Of a stretch of DNA of 64,000 nucleotides, positions 10,999 through 18,808 are shown in pieces. Made by a program: the position numbers and the translations under genes. How positions within the stretch are numbered: the first letter of the stretch is position 1; each line of letters begins with the position of its first letter. This DNA comes from Vibrio artabrorum (GTDB taxonomy: Bacteria; Pseudomonadota; Gammaproteobacteria; Enterobacterales; Vibrionaceae), in contig NZ_AP025458.1 of the NCBI RefSeq assembly GCF_024347295.1, forward strand, positions 1,860,001-1,924,000. The letters are read 5' to 3'. The notes beneath the pieces were generated by a model, which worked only from the letters and a program-made list of their open reading frames with translations, was not told where the DNA came from and did not search any database.

Positions 10999-11028
10999 AA
11001 TTCACCCGGATTTCTGGGTGAATTTTGT
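10999..11028 (+). terminator. Rho-independent terminator after torD
   Basis: Stem AATTCACCC (10999-11007) / GGGTGAATT (11016-11024) followed by TTG; the T run is short. Confidence 0.65.
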
Positions 11029-11082
11029 TGCGAGTAATTTCTAGTCAGTTTAAAATTGTGACCGCAAACGATAAAATATGAA

Positions 11083-11160
11083 ATGCTCACGAAATGCTAT
11101 GCTTATAAAAATTCAGAGCATTTTAGTGTTAAGACAAGCCGCTCAATAGCGGTTTTTTGT
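11083..11160 (+). ncRNA. Candidate small RNA between torD and purR
   Basis: The region has the architecture of a ~78-nt small RNA. AAATGCTC (11081-11088) pairs perfectly with GAGCATTT (11116-11123), followed by a rho-independent terminator CCGCT (11139-11143) / AGCGG (11148-11152) and a TTTTTTGTTTTTT tail. A possible promoter has -35 TTTAAA (11049-11054), a 17-bp spacer and -10 TAAAAT (11072-11077), placing the start near the first stem. No open reading frame is supported here. The alternative is a terminated leader for purR, but purR starts 110 bp past the T run. Confidence 0.4.
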
Positions 11161-11222
11161 TTTTTAGCACTTAGTACCCAAAGAGCCCTACAACTATAAG
11201 CTCTTAATTAGGTAGCTTAACG

Positions 11223-11252
11223 GCTACTTCATCCCATACTTGGGAAAGTAGC
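11223..11252 (+). promoter_or_regulatory. Hairpin in the purR leader
   Basis: GCTACTT (11223-11229) pairs with AAGTAGC (11246-11252), with an inner CCC/GGG pairing, ending 18 bases before the purR ATG. It may affect translation; no known element is recognised. Confidence 0.35.
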
Positions 11253-11270
11253 TTCTAATAGGATAAAACC

Positions 11271-12275
11271 ATGGCCACTATAAAAGACGTCGCTCGCTTA
11301 GCCGGCGTATCGACAACGACCGTATCTCATGTAATCAACAAAACACGTTTTGTTGCAGAAGCAACTCAAGAGAAAGTCAATCAAGCCGTAGACGAATTAA
11401 ACTACGCACCAAGTGCTGTCGCACGGAGTTTAAAGTGCAATACAACACGCACTATTGGTATGTTAGTAACGCAATCAACGAACCTGTTCTTCTCTGAAGT
11501 TATCGATGGTGTTGAGAGCTACTGCTATCGTCAAGGTTACACTTTGATATTGTGTAACACCGGCGGTATCTATGAGAAGCAACGAGACTACATTCGAATG
11601 CTTGCAGAGAAACGTGTCGATGGCATCTTGGTGATGTGTTCTGACTTAACAGAAGAGCTAAGAGAGATGTTGGACCGTCACGCTGATATCCCTAAAGTGG
11701 TGATGGACTGGGGGCCTGAAAGCTCTCAAGCCGATAAAATTATCGATAACTCTGAAGAAGGTGGCTACCTAGCGACAAAATACCTAATTGATCGCGGTCA
11801 CACTGACATAGCTTGTTTAAGCGGCCACTTAGACAAAGCGGCCTGTATTGAACGCATCGCTGGTTACAAACGTGCGCTCAATGAAGCACAGATTTCTGCT
11901 GATGACAGCATGATCATTGAAGGTAACTTCGAATGTGATACTGCCGTTCTCGCGGCAGATAAAATCATCGAAATGAAAAAACGTCCAACAGCCGTATTCT
12001 GCTTTAACGATACAATGGCTCTTGGCTTAATGAGCCGACTACAAGAAAAAGGAATTCGTATTCCTGAAGATATCTCTGTCATCGGTTACGACAACATCGA
12101 ACTGGCTGAGTACTTCTCTCCACCGTTGACTACGGTTCACCAACCGAAGCGTCGTGTTGGTAAAAATGCATTTGAAATTTTATTAGAACGCATTAAAGAT
12201 AAAGACCATGAAAAACGTGTGTTCGAAATGCACCCTGAAATTGTTGAGCGAAGCACCGTTAAAACGTTAAATTAA
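11271..12275 (+). CDS. purR: HTH-type transcriptional repressor PurR (LacI family)
   Basis: PurR represses purine biosynthesis genes when bound to hypoxanthine or guanine. The 334-residue length is that of the LacI/PurR family. Residues 2-58 form the helix-turn-helix and hinge ([20 protein letters not shown]; hinge PSAVARSLK). The periplasmic-binding-like effector domain follows, with [29 protein letters not shown] and [20 protein letters not shown]. The N-terminus is nearly identical to E. coli PurR. An ATAGGAT sequence precedes the ATG. It sits between torD and tfoY as in other vibrios. Confidence 0.96.
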   Translation: MATIKDVARLAGVSTTTVSHVINKTRFVAEATQEKVNQAVDELNYAPSAVARSLKCNTTRTIGMLVTQSTNLFFSEVIDGVESYCYRQGYTLILCNTGGIYEKQRDYIRMLAEKRVDGILVMCSDLTEELREMLDRHADIPKVVMDWGPESSQADKIIDNSEEGGYLATKYLIDRGHTDIACLSGHLDKAACIERIAGYKRALNEAQISADDSMIIEGNFECDTAVLAADKIIEMKKRPTAVFCFNDTMALGLMSRLQEKGIRIPEDISVIGYDNIELAEYFSPPLTTVHQPKRRVGKNAFEILLERIKDKDHEKRVFEMHPEIVERSTVKTLN

Positions 12276-12298
12276 TGGTTATATTCTCATCTAATCGT

Positions 12299-12325
12299 GC
12301 GCTCCTTTGGGGGCGCCTTTTTATC
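12299..12325 (+). terminator. Rho-independent terminator after purR
   Basis: GCGCTCC (12299-12305) pairs with GGGGCGC with one G-T pair, then C and a TTTTT run. Confidence 0.8.
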
Positions 12326-12441
12326 AACACAAAAACCTAACTTAGATGCATATAAGAAAGAAGATTAATTGAAGCAGTATCACACTTTTGAATAGCAAGT
12401 GTGAGCTTCATTCAACAAAAACTTTATTCTATTTAATCAGT

Positions 12442-12528
12442 CACGCACAGGGCAAATCACTCGAAAGAGTGAGACGCAAAGCTTCCGGCCTAAACCACTC
12501 GTTGGTATGGTAGCGGGGCTACCGATGG
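12442..12528 (+). promoter_or_regulatory. Cyclic-di-GMP-I (GEMM) riboswitch upstream of tfoY
   Basis: The sequence carries the GEMM aptamer landmarks in order: CACGCACAGGGCAAA at the start of P1, the P1b hairpin with a GAAA tetraloop (CACTCGAAAGAGTG), GACGCAAAGC, the TCCGGCCTAAACC tetraloop-receptor region, and GGTAGCGGGGCTACCGATGG at the end. It agrees almost base for base with the V. cholerae Vc2 aptamer, which also precedes tfoY (VC1722). It senses the second messenger cyclic di-GMP. Confidence 0.97.
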
Positions 12529-12596
12529 CAAAATGCAGTAGTTGCTAATAATTTAGTAATTTACGGCTTATTGACAATTTAGTTGCAACATTTTGC
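12528..12596 (+). promoter_or_regulatory. Possible expression-platform pairing between riboswitch and tfoY
   Basis: GCAAAATG (12528-12535), beginning at the last base of the aptamer, is perfectly complementary to CATTTTGC (12589-12596). The first arm is adjacent to P1, so its pairing could compete with aptamer folding. No U run follows, which argues against a simple terminator. The mechanism is inference. Confidence 0.45.
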
Positions 12597-12644
12597 TAAT
12601 CTCTCGGACCTGCTTATTTGGTGGCGTAGTTCAAATACACCGAG

Positions 12645-13244
12645 ATGAATAACATGGATAAACCGATACTAAAGGACTCAATGAAGTTGTTTGAGCCCTT
12701 AGGAAAAATAAAATCACGCTCAATGTTTGGTGGCTTCGGGCTTTTCGCTGATAACACCATGTTTGCCCTAGTGGTAAATGACCAATTGCATATACGAGCA
12801 GACAAAAGCACAACGAATCAATTCGAGCAGCAAGGATTTCAGCCTTACGTCTACAAAAAACGAGGGTTCCCTGTTGTTACCAAATATTTCGCTTTGCCCG
12901 AGAGCCTATGGCAAGATCAAAAGGAAATTTTGCAACTGGCCAGTGCTTCTTTAGGGTATGCTAAAAATGAAAAAGCTCAGCAATCCTCAGCTAAGCCAAC
13001 TCGATTAAAAGATCTTCCTAACCTCAGACTCGCGACTGAGCGTATGTTAAAAAAGGCTGGGATAGAATCTGTAGAACATTTATATGAATCAGGCTCTGTA
13101 AACGCATTTAACGCCATCAAAGAATCACACGCCTCTTCTGTCAGTATCGAACTGCTTTGGGCGCTAGAAGGTGCTATCAATGGCACACACTGGTCTGTGA
13201 TACCTCAACAGCGTCGCGAAGAGCTGAGCAATCGAGTTAATTAA
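12645..13244 (+). CDS. tfoY: TfoX/Sxy-family regulator TfoY
   Basis: TfoY is a Sxy-like regulator; in V. cholerae it controls motility and type VI secretion under low cyclic di-GMP. The 199-residue protein has the TfoX N-terminal domain ([19 protein letters not shown] near residue 27, [17 protein letters not shown]) and the C-terminal domain ([34 protein letters not shown]). The upstream cyclic-di-GMP riboswitch identifies it as TfoY and not the competence regulator TfoX. Start is uncertain: ATG 12645 is used, but ATG 12654 is nine bases past a GAG and may be the true start; neither has a strong ribosome site. Confidence 0.92.
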   Translation: MNNMDKPILKDSMKLFEPLGKIKSRSMFGGFGLFADNTMFALVVNDQLHIRADKSTTNQFEQQGFQPYVYKKRGFPVVTKYFALPESLWQDQKEILQLASASLGYAKNEKAQQSSAKPTRLKDLPNLRLATERMLKKAGIESVEHLYESGSVNAFNAIKESHASSVSIELLWALEGAINGTHWSVIPQQRREELSNRVN

Positions 13245-13262
13245 CATTATCACCCTATGACT

Positions 13263-13287
13263 AAGCCGCATTTTTGCGGCTTTTTTT
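13263..13287 (+). terminator. Rho-independent terminator after tfoY
   Basis: GCCGC (13265-13269) / GCGGC (13276-13280) with a T-rich loop and seven T after it. Confidence 0.88.
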
Positions 13288-13361
13288 ATATGTGCTGAAA
13301 GTTAATTGACGTTTTGCCTGTCTATACTCAAGTGATGCATTAAAAATTATAGGAAATCGCA

Positions 13362-14042
13362 ATGAGTAAAAAAGTCATATTGGGTCTGGCATTGATCGCC
13401 ACTATCCTTTTGTTAGGTCTTAACTTTAGCCAATACCTAACACTTGAGAATGCCAAAGATCAACAAGCCGTTTTAAATGACTACATTGATAGCAATTTCA
13501 TTGCCGCCGCCGCAACCTATTTTGTCGTATATATCATGATTACCGCTTTCTCGATTCCAGGGGCTGCTGTCGTGACGCTGTTAGGGGCTGCGTTGTTTGG
13601 ATTCTGGAACAGTTTGCTATTGGTGTCTTTCGCGAGTGCCATTGGGGCGACTCTCGCTTTTCTCAGTAGCCGATACCTCTTACAAGACTGGATACAAAGC
13701 AAATTTGCTGACAAATTAGTCACGATAAACAAAGGCATTGAAAAAGACGGGTCATTCTACTTATTTTCGCTCCGTTTAATTCCTGTCTTCCCATTTTTTA
13801 TTATTAACTTATTAATGGGCTTAACACCAATGTCGATCACGCGTTATTACCTGACGAGCCAAATTGGGATGTTACCAGGCACTGCTGTTTTCTTAAATGC
13901 TGGAACTCAACTGGCAGAAATCGACTCACTGTCGGGGATTGTTTCACCTTCGGTACTATTGTCGTTTATCTTGCTGGGTGTATTCCCAATAATTGCTAAA
14001 TGGTTGATGAACAAGTTTCGTTCTGCCCCTGTCGCCGGATAA
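13362..14042 (+). CDS. TVP38/TMEM64 (VTT/DedA-like) inner-membrane protein
   Basis: This 226-residue integral membrane protein belongs to the VTT-domain family (TVP38/TMEM64, distantly DedA-like). Helices are visible at about residues 5-25, 47-67, 70-98, 158-180 and 195-217. The family blocks SIPGAAVVTLLGAALFGF (near 61) and LRLIPVFPFFIINLLMG (near 138) are present. Related proteins act in lipid scrambling or envelope homeostasis, but the substrate here is unknown. A DUF2007 protein gene follows 11 bp after the stop, suggesting a two-gene operon. Confidence 0.85.
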   Translation: MSKKVILGLALIATILLLGLNFSQYLTLENAKDQQAVLNDYIDSNFIAAAATYFVVYIMITAFSIPGAAVVTLLGAALFGFWNSLLLVSFASAIGATLAFLSSRYLLQDWIQSKFADKLVTINKGIEKDGSFYLFSLRLIPVFPFFIINLLMGLTPMSITRYYLTSQIGMLPGTAVFLNAGTQLAEIDSLSGIVSPSVLLSFILLGVFPIIAKWLMNKFRSAPVAG

Positions 14043-14053
14043 GGTCTATTTCC

Positions 14054-14371
14054 ATGAAAATCTTTAGTGCATCGAATCCGACAGAAGCTCATATCATTTG
14101 TGGGTTACTAGAAAGCGAAAATATTGCGTGTGAAGTCCGAGGAGAAGGGTTATTTGGTTTAAAGGGAGAAATCCCTTTCACAGAAGATACAGACCCTTAC
14201 GTTTGGCTATGTGAGCCAGAAATGACCGACAAAGCACGTTTAATTGTTAGTGAATACCAAAAGCAGCAAGATTCCATCATCTATGAAGAATGGCGTTGCA
14301 GAAAGTGTCATGAAATCAATGAGGCTCAATTCGGGTCTTGTTGGCAATGTGGTACCGCCTCTCCTGAATAG
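14054..14371 (+). CDS. DUF2007 protein with C-terminal zinc ribbon
   Basis: A 105-residue cytoplasmic protein with no signal peptide. Residues 1-70 match the DUF2007 fold (MKIFSASNPTEAHIICGLLE, DPYVWLCEPE), described as a putative signal-transducing domain distantly like PII proteins. Residues about 82-100 add a zinc ribbon with paired cysteines CRKC and CWQC. ATG 14054 is chosen because the domain begins there; an upstream in-frame start overlaps the previous gene. It probably shares a transcript with the VTT protein. Function is unknown. Confidence 0.8.
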   Translation: MKIFSASNPTEAHIICGLLESENIACEVRGEGLFGLKGEIPFTEDTDPYVWLCEPEMTDKARLIVSEYQKQQDSIIYEEWRCRKCHEINEAQFGSCWQCGTASPE

Positions 14372-14418
14372 AAACTATTCATTACAGCTAAAATCCATCT
14401 GACAAAAAAGCGGGGCTC

Positions 14419-14454
14419 AAAAAATGGGAAGCTAATGTTCACCTCCCATTTTTT
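14419..14454. terminator. Bidirectional rho-independent terminator
   Basis: Perfect stem AAAAAATGGGA (14419-14429) / TCCCATTTTTT (14444-14454) between convergent genes. Confidence 0.85.
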
Positions 14455-14525
14455 CGGCGTTCACGTTGAGCTTGTTGTCGCCGTTACTTTGAGGCATATG
14501 GCGAATGTAAATCGCTTTTTAAGAT

Positions 14526-15323
14526 TTACTGCAGTTGCTTTTGAATAAAGGCAATCGAACGTTGGTTAAACTCTTCAGGGTTTTCCACGTTGCATACGTG
14601 TCCGCAATTCGCTATTTCGACCAACTCACTCGCCTCATGTGCTTCCACCATTTCTTTTACAGGCTTAATGAACATGTAATCGCGCTCTCCCATCAAATAA
14701 AGAGTTGGGATCGGTAATTCTCTATCTTTAAAGTACTTCATAAGAGGGTTCACATCAGCGGTTAGAATAAACCAGCGTTTAAACTCTTTTTGACACAATT
14801 TTTTGGCTTCGCGGATAAATAGATGACGCGACTCTTTCTGGTTTTTTTGTGGCATGACAACATAAGCAAAAAGGCGGTATAACCACATGTATGGAATGAT
14901 GTGCTTGCTTAAGTTACCCAGCTTTATCAATACTTGAGAGCGAGTATTGAGCTTTGTCACCGCCCCACCGAGCACCATAGAACGCACCCGCCCTGCGGCT
15001 AACTCTGCAACATTACGAACAATAATGGTCCCCAACGACATGCCCACGAAATGCGCTGAACGGATTTTTAGATGATCAAGGACTTTAAGGATATCGAGTG
15101 TGACCGCTTTAAACGTATAGCGATTCGCTATCAGCTCTTTGAGTATATTGTCTGACTTGCCGTGCCCTCTCAGATCGATAAGAAGCAAGTTAAAATGCTG
15201 TTTATAAGCTTTAATTTGCTTAAACCAGATCGAGGAACTGCCGCCTGCACCATGCACAAATACCACCCATTCATCGCTCGTAGGGTGAGTAAATGTTTTA
15301 TGAAATAATAAACTCTCAGACAT
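14526..15323 (-). CDS. Alpha/beta-fold hydrolase
   Basis: A 265-residue alpha/beta hydrolase when started at ATG 15323 (MSESLLFHKTFTHPTSDEW). The oxyanion region FVHGAGGSSSIW lies near residue 20, the nucleophile elbow GMSLG near 97, the likely acid Asp in MGERDYMF and the catalytic His in NCGHVCNVENPEEF near the end. The fold is shared by esterases, lipases and C-C hydrolases, so the substrate cannot be told. A longer start at 15392 would add 23 residues without domain support. It stands alone, convergent with the DUF2007 gene. Confidence 0.8.
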   Translation of the reverse strand: MSESLLFHKTFTHPTSDEWVVFVHGAGGSSSIWFKQIKAYKQHFNLLLIDLRGHGKSDNILKELIANRYTFKAVTLDILKVLDHLKIRSAHFVGMSLGTIIVRNVAELAAGRVRSMVLGGAVTKLNTRSQVLIKLGNLSKHIIPYMWLYRLFAYVVMPQKNQKESRHLFIREAKKLCQKEFKRWFILTADVNPLMKYFKDRELPIPTLYLMGERDYMFIKPVKEMVEAHEASELVEIANCGHVCNVENPEEFNQRSIAFIQKQLQ

Positions 15324-15518
15324 ACCTATCACTTTAATTAATAAAATGGAGCTCAGCCTCATCACAAGGCTATACTTAAGGATATCACGCAATCCTGAAC
15401 TTTAAATGATAATAGTGTTAAAGTTCATGTCCGTCAGATAAATCGTTGCGCCACCTTTCCTTCCGGAGTGATATGAGTGTGCAAACTTTGTCTTTGTCCC
15501 CCCCCTGATTGAACGGAC

Positions 15519-15556
15519 GAAAAAACAAAAAGGCCCTCTACTGCTAGAGCGCCTTT
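15519..15556 (-). terminator. Rho-independent terminator after glgA
   Basis: Leftward, AAAGGCGCTCTA pairs with TAGAGGGCCTTT (15529-15540) with one mismatch, then TTGTTTTTT. Confidence 0.8.
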
Positions 15557-15611
15557 CATTATCACAAATCATTGCCGTTCATTGGCTAAATTAATAGACT
15601 AAGTCAATGCC

Positions 15612-17066
15612 TTAAAGAGCAGAATGATACATCGACAGATACTCTTTTGCCGCGCATTCCCAACAAAAATCTTGCTGCATCGCATAAAGCTGAACTCGCT
15701 TAATTTCAGAGGGGTTTTGTGCGTAAAGTAGTAATGAACGATGCAATACCGCGAGCAACGCTTGCGGTGTCGGCTCTTCAAAAGCAAAGCCCGTCGCGAG
15801 GCTAGGATCCTGATCATAATCATTCACACTGTCTTTTAAACCACCAACAGACCGCACAATAGGTAAAGTCCCATAAGCCATGCTGTAAATTTGATTTAAA
15901 CCACAAGGTTCGAATTCAGAAGGCATCAAGAAGAAATCAGAGCCAGCTTCAACCAAATGTGCTAATTCGTTATTGTACGCTTCAACAAATGAGAACTTTT
16001 CTGAATGAAGTGCTGAGATCTCTTTCAACTGACTAGCCAAAACCGGATCACCAGTACCGACAATCACTATCTGAAGATCGTTTTTCAAGAACTGCTCAAT
16101 AATGGGCAATAAGTAATGCACGCCTTTTTGATGGGTCAAACGACAAACCATACCGTACACCGCACAATTCAGGACCGGAAGACCAACACTCTGTTGTAAT
16201 TTTTGTTTACAAGCTGATTTTCCGCGAACCATGCTGTGTTTGGTCGCTTTGTATTTGCGAGGAAGGAATGCATCAGTTTCCGGATTCCATGCCCCGTAAT
16301 CACACCCATTCAAAATGCCGAACAGATCAGCTGATCTATGTTGGAATTCTGCAGCCATACCGTGGCTACCTAATTCCGTTTTCAACTCTTCTGCATAGGT
16401 AGGGCTGACAGCATTAATTTTATCAGCGCACAACACACCGGCTTTTAGCATAGTGACATGCGTATCACTCACCGCAGCTTCAGGGACGTTGTAACTGTGC
16501 ATTTCAGGCAAGCACTGCAATTCGTCATAGGAGAATACCCCCTTGAAAACCGCATTATGAATTGAGATTACACTGCGTGTATTTTTAAAGAAATCGTTCT
16601 CTTGGTAACGAGACTTAAGTAAGAAAGGGACAAAGCCAGTATGCCAGTCATTCGCATGAACGATATCAGGCTGAAACCCTAGCTTCGGCAACATATCCAG
16701 ACAAGCTGCGCTAAAAAACGAGAAACGCTCTCCATTGTCGATATAAGCTTGATTGTTCTCGGCATACATTTCAGGGCGATCGAAATATTGAGCACACTCA
16801 ATGCCAAAAACTTGAACGCCTTCAACACTCAACGTCTTCACCTGATAAGCCGTATACGGCCAATGAGCGAGCTCAGTTGATAAAATGACTTCTGCCGAAT
16901 CAATATTGGGAATATTTCGATAAGCAGGAATCGTCACTCGTACGTCCTGTTCGAGTGTTTGTAACGCTTTAGGCAGTGCCTTGGCTACATCAGCCAAGCC
17001 ACCACTTTTAATCAATCCTTCAACTTCAGATGCTACAAAAAGTACCGATAAAGTCTTAGTAACCAA
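15612..17066 (-). CDS. glgA: Glycogen synthase GlgA (ADP-glucose type)
   Basis: GlgA transfers glucose from ADP-glucose to the growing alpha-1,4-glucan. The GT5 family motif SGGLADVAKALP with the substrate-binding Lys (IKSGG) lies near residue 18, HANDWHTGFVPF near 123, and the C-terminal Rossmann half has FFLMPSEFEPCGLNQIYSMAYGTLPIVR. A TTG start at 17066 is chosen: AAGGAG lies six bases upstream and it gives a 484-residue protein of normal length (MVTKTLSVLFV). A GTG at 17096 would add a non-conserved stretch inside glgC. The coding start overlaps the glgC end by 11 bp in another frame, so the pair is translationally coupled. Confidence 0.95.
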   Translation of the reverse strand: MVTKTLSVLFVASEVEGLIKSGGLADVAKALPKALQTLEQDVRVTIPAYRNIPNIDSAEVILSTELAHWPYTAYQVKTLSVEGVQVFGIECAQYFDRPEMYAENNQAYIDNGERFSFFSAACLDMLPKLGFQPDIVHANDWHTGFVPFLLKSRYQENDFFKNTRSVISIHNAVFKGVFSYDELQCLPEMHSYNVPEAAVSDTHVTMLKAGVLCADKINAVSPTYAEELKTELGSHGMAAEFQHRSADLFGILNGCDYGAWNPETDAFLPRKYKATKHSMVRGKSACKQKLQQSVGLPVLNCAVYGMVCRLTHQKGVHYLLPIIEQFLKNDLQIVIVGTGDPVLASQLKEISALHSEKFSFVEAYNNELAHLVEAGSDFFLMPSEFEPCGLNQIYSMAYGTLPIVRSVGGLKDSVNDYDQDPSLATGFAFEEPTPQALLAVLHRSLLLYAQNPSEIKRVQLYAMQQDFCWECAAKEYLSMYHSAL

Positions 17067-18273
17067 TTCGAGCTCCTTTCTCAATAACGACCACACCGTC
17101 CTCGGAAACGTGGTAATGCTTTTTGTCTTCTCTCAAATTGACGCCAATCTGTGTGCCTGGGGCAATATCAGCATGTTTATCAACGATGACACGACGAAGC
17201 ACACAACCCTCACCCACTTTAACATCACCCAATAAGATACTCTCGCTAATATCACACGCTGATGCAATATTACTGCGAAAACCGAGTACGCACTTCTCAA
17301 TACGAGAGCCACGCACGTAGCTACCATTACATACGAGACTGTCGATGATTTGAACTCGACCATTTGCGGAATCAGTGAACGTCGCAGGTGGTAGCGGCGG
17401 GTAATAAGTGTGCAGTGGCCACTTGCGGTTATAGAGCGAGAATGGCGCATCTTTCTCCAGAAGATCCATATGCGCTTGCCAGTAAGCATCAATCGTACCG
17501 ACATCACGCCAGTAAACCTCTTCTTTTTCACCGGTAATGCGGTTAGTACTGAAATCGTAAACAAACACATCACCACGTGGAAACATGTTTGGGATAATGT
17601 CTTTTCCGAAATCATGAGAAGAATCAGGTTTATCTGCATCTTCCGTTAGTTCAGCAAACAGTTCTTTCGCTTCGAATACGTAATTACCCATTGAAACAAG
17701 CGCTGATTCAGGATCCCCTGGGATCGACTTTGGATTTGCAGGCTTCTCTTCAAAGCCAATCATACGGCCTTCAGCATCAACTTCAATAACACCAAACTCA
17801 GAAGCTTCTGAAAGTGGCATACGCAATGCTGAAACCGTCAACGCGGCTTGCTTTTCTTTATGAAAATCAAGCATCTGTTTGATATCCATTTTATAGATAT
17901 GGTCAGAACCGAAAATACAAACGTGATCAGGTTCTTCTAACTCCATAAAGCTCATATTTTGGTAAATAGCATCTGCGGTGCCTTCATACCAACGCTTTCC
18001 TTTACGCATTTGCGCCGGAATTGGGTCAATAAAGCGATCTGTTATACCACTGATATTCCAGCCTTTTTTCATATGGTGGAACAAAGATTGTGATTTGAAT
18101 TGTGTTAGAACATAGATCTTCATTAAATCAGCATTAACGAAGTTGTTCAAAGCGAAATCAATCAAGCGGTAGCTACCGCCGAAAGGTACCGCGGGTTTGC
18201 TGCGAGATTCCGTTAAAGGTCTTAAGCGCGAGCCTTCGCCACCGGCAAGAATCATACCCAATACACGAGCCAT
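17056..18273 (-). CDS. glgC: Glucose-1-phosphate adenylyltransferase GlgC
   Basis: GlgC makes ADP-glucose from ATP and glucose-1-phosphate, the committed step of bacterial glycogen synthesis. The 405-residue product has the nucleotidyltransferase motif GMILAGGEGSRLRPLT near residue 5, SKPAVPFGGSYRLIDF, the WYEGTADAIYQN substrate loop, GFEEKP, and a C-terminal left-handed beta-helix with SRIEKCVLG and VGEGCVLRRVIVDK. ATG 18273 is preferred over 18285 because GGAG precedes it at good spacing. No glgB, glgX or glgP is adjacent, so this is a two-gene glgCA operon. Confidence 0.95.
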   Translation of the reverse strand: MARVLGMILAGGEGSRLRPLTESRSKPAVPFGGSYRLIDFALNNFVNADLMKIYVLTQFKSQSLFHHMKKGWNISGITDRFIDPIPAQMRKGKRWYEGTADAIYQNMSFMELEEPDHVCIFGSDHIYKMDIKQMLDFHKEKQAALTVSALRMPLSEASEFGVIEVDAEGRMIGFEEKPANPKSIPGDPESALVSMGNYVFEAKELFAELTEDADKPDSSHDFGKDIIPNMFPRGDVFVYDFSTNRITGEKEEVYWRDVGTIDAYWQAHMDLLEKDAPFSLYNRKWPLHTYYPPLPPATFTDSANGRVQIIDSLVCNGSYVRGSRIEKCVLGFRSNIASACDISESILLGDVKVGEGCVLRRVIVDKHADIAPGTQIGVNLREDKKHYHVSEDGVVVIEKGARIGY

Positions 18274-18768
18274 TTTATTCTCCATATAATTTATAGTCGA
18301 TGCCAGAGCTCATAGAGGTATCTTCCTCTGAGAGGATGAGCACTAACACTTATTTCGGTACTTAGAGAATATCCATTCATATTTCGTGAAAATTACCCTA
18401 AGCCAAACGTTGTAATACATGCATTATTAGTTGCACTTAGTTTTATATACGTTATCGACTTTTTTGCCGATTTCAATTTTTAATACGCTATTCTGCGCTT
18501 CGTAAACCGATGGCCTTCCCAAGGCTTAGGGCAGGTCACATTACACCGCCCAAATGAAACATAACATTAACACCGACCGCACATTAGGTATACAACTAAA
18601 CACACAACCAACCACTACATTATTTTCCTTAGGTTACATTCCCGTTAAAGTTACATAAGAAGAGATGATTAATTTTTGTCATTTATTTCACTGTGTGAAT
18701 TTAATAAGCTCTCGCCGGCAACGGGACCAACCAAGCTGTTGCATATTTAGTCATATTCTGTTCAAAAA
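18274..18768. other. Intergenic region upstream of glgC
   Basis: About 500 bp between the glgC start and the topA terminator. It must contain the glgC promoter. A small palindrome GCCTT-CCC-AAGGC is at 18513-18525. I see no gene, riboswitch or strong operator. Confidence 0.4.
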
Positions 18769-18793
18769 AAAACAGCCTAGTGGCTGTTTTTTT
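18769..18793 (-). terminator. Rho-independent terminator after topA
   Basis: AACAGCC (18771-18777) / GGCTGTT (18782-18788), with A on the left and T on the right, ending leftward transcription. Confidence 0.85.
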
Positions 18794-18808
18794 CAATCAA
18801 TGTGTCCG

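Noticed and set aside
12614..12813. Leftward reading frames opposite the start of tfoY
   Set aside because: Antisense to a clearly coding region, no ribosome site and no recognised domain.
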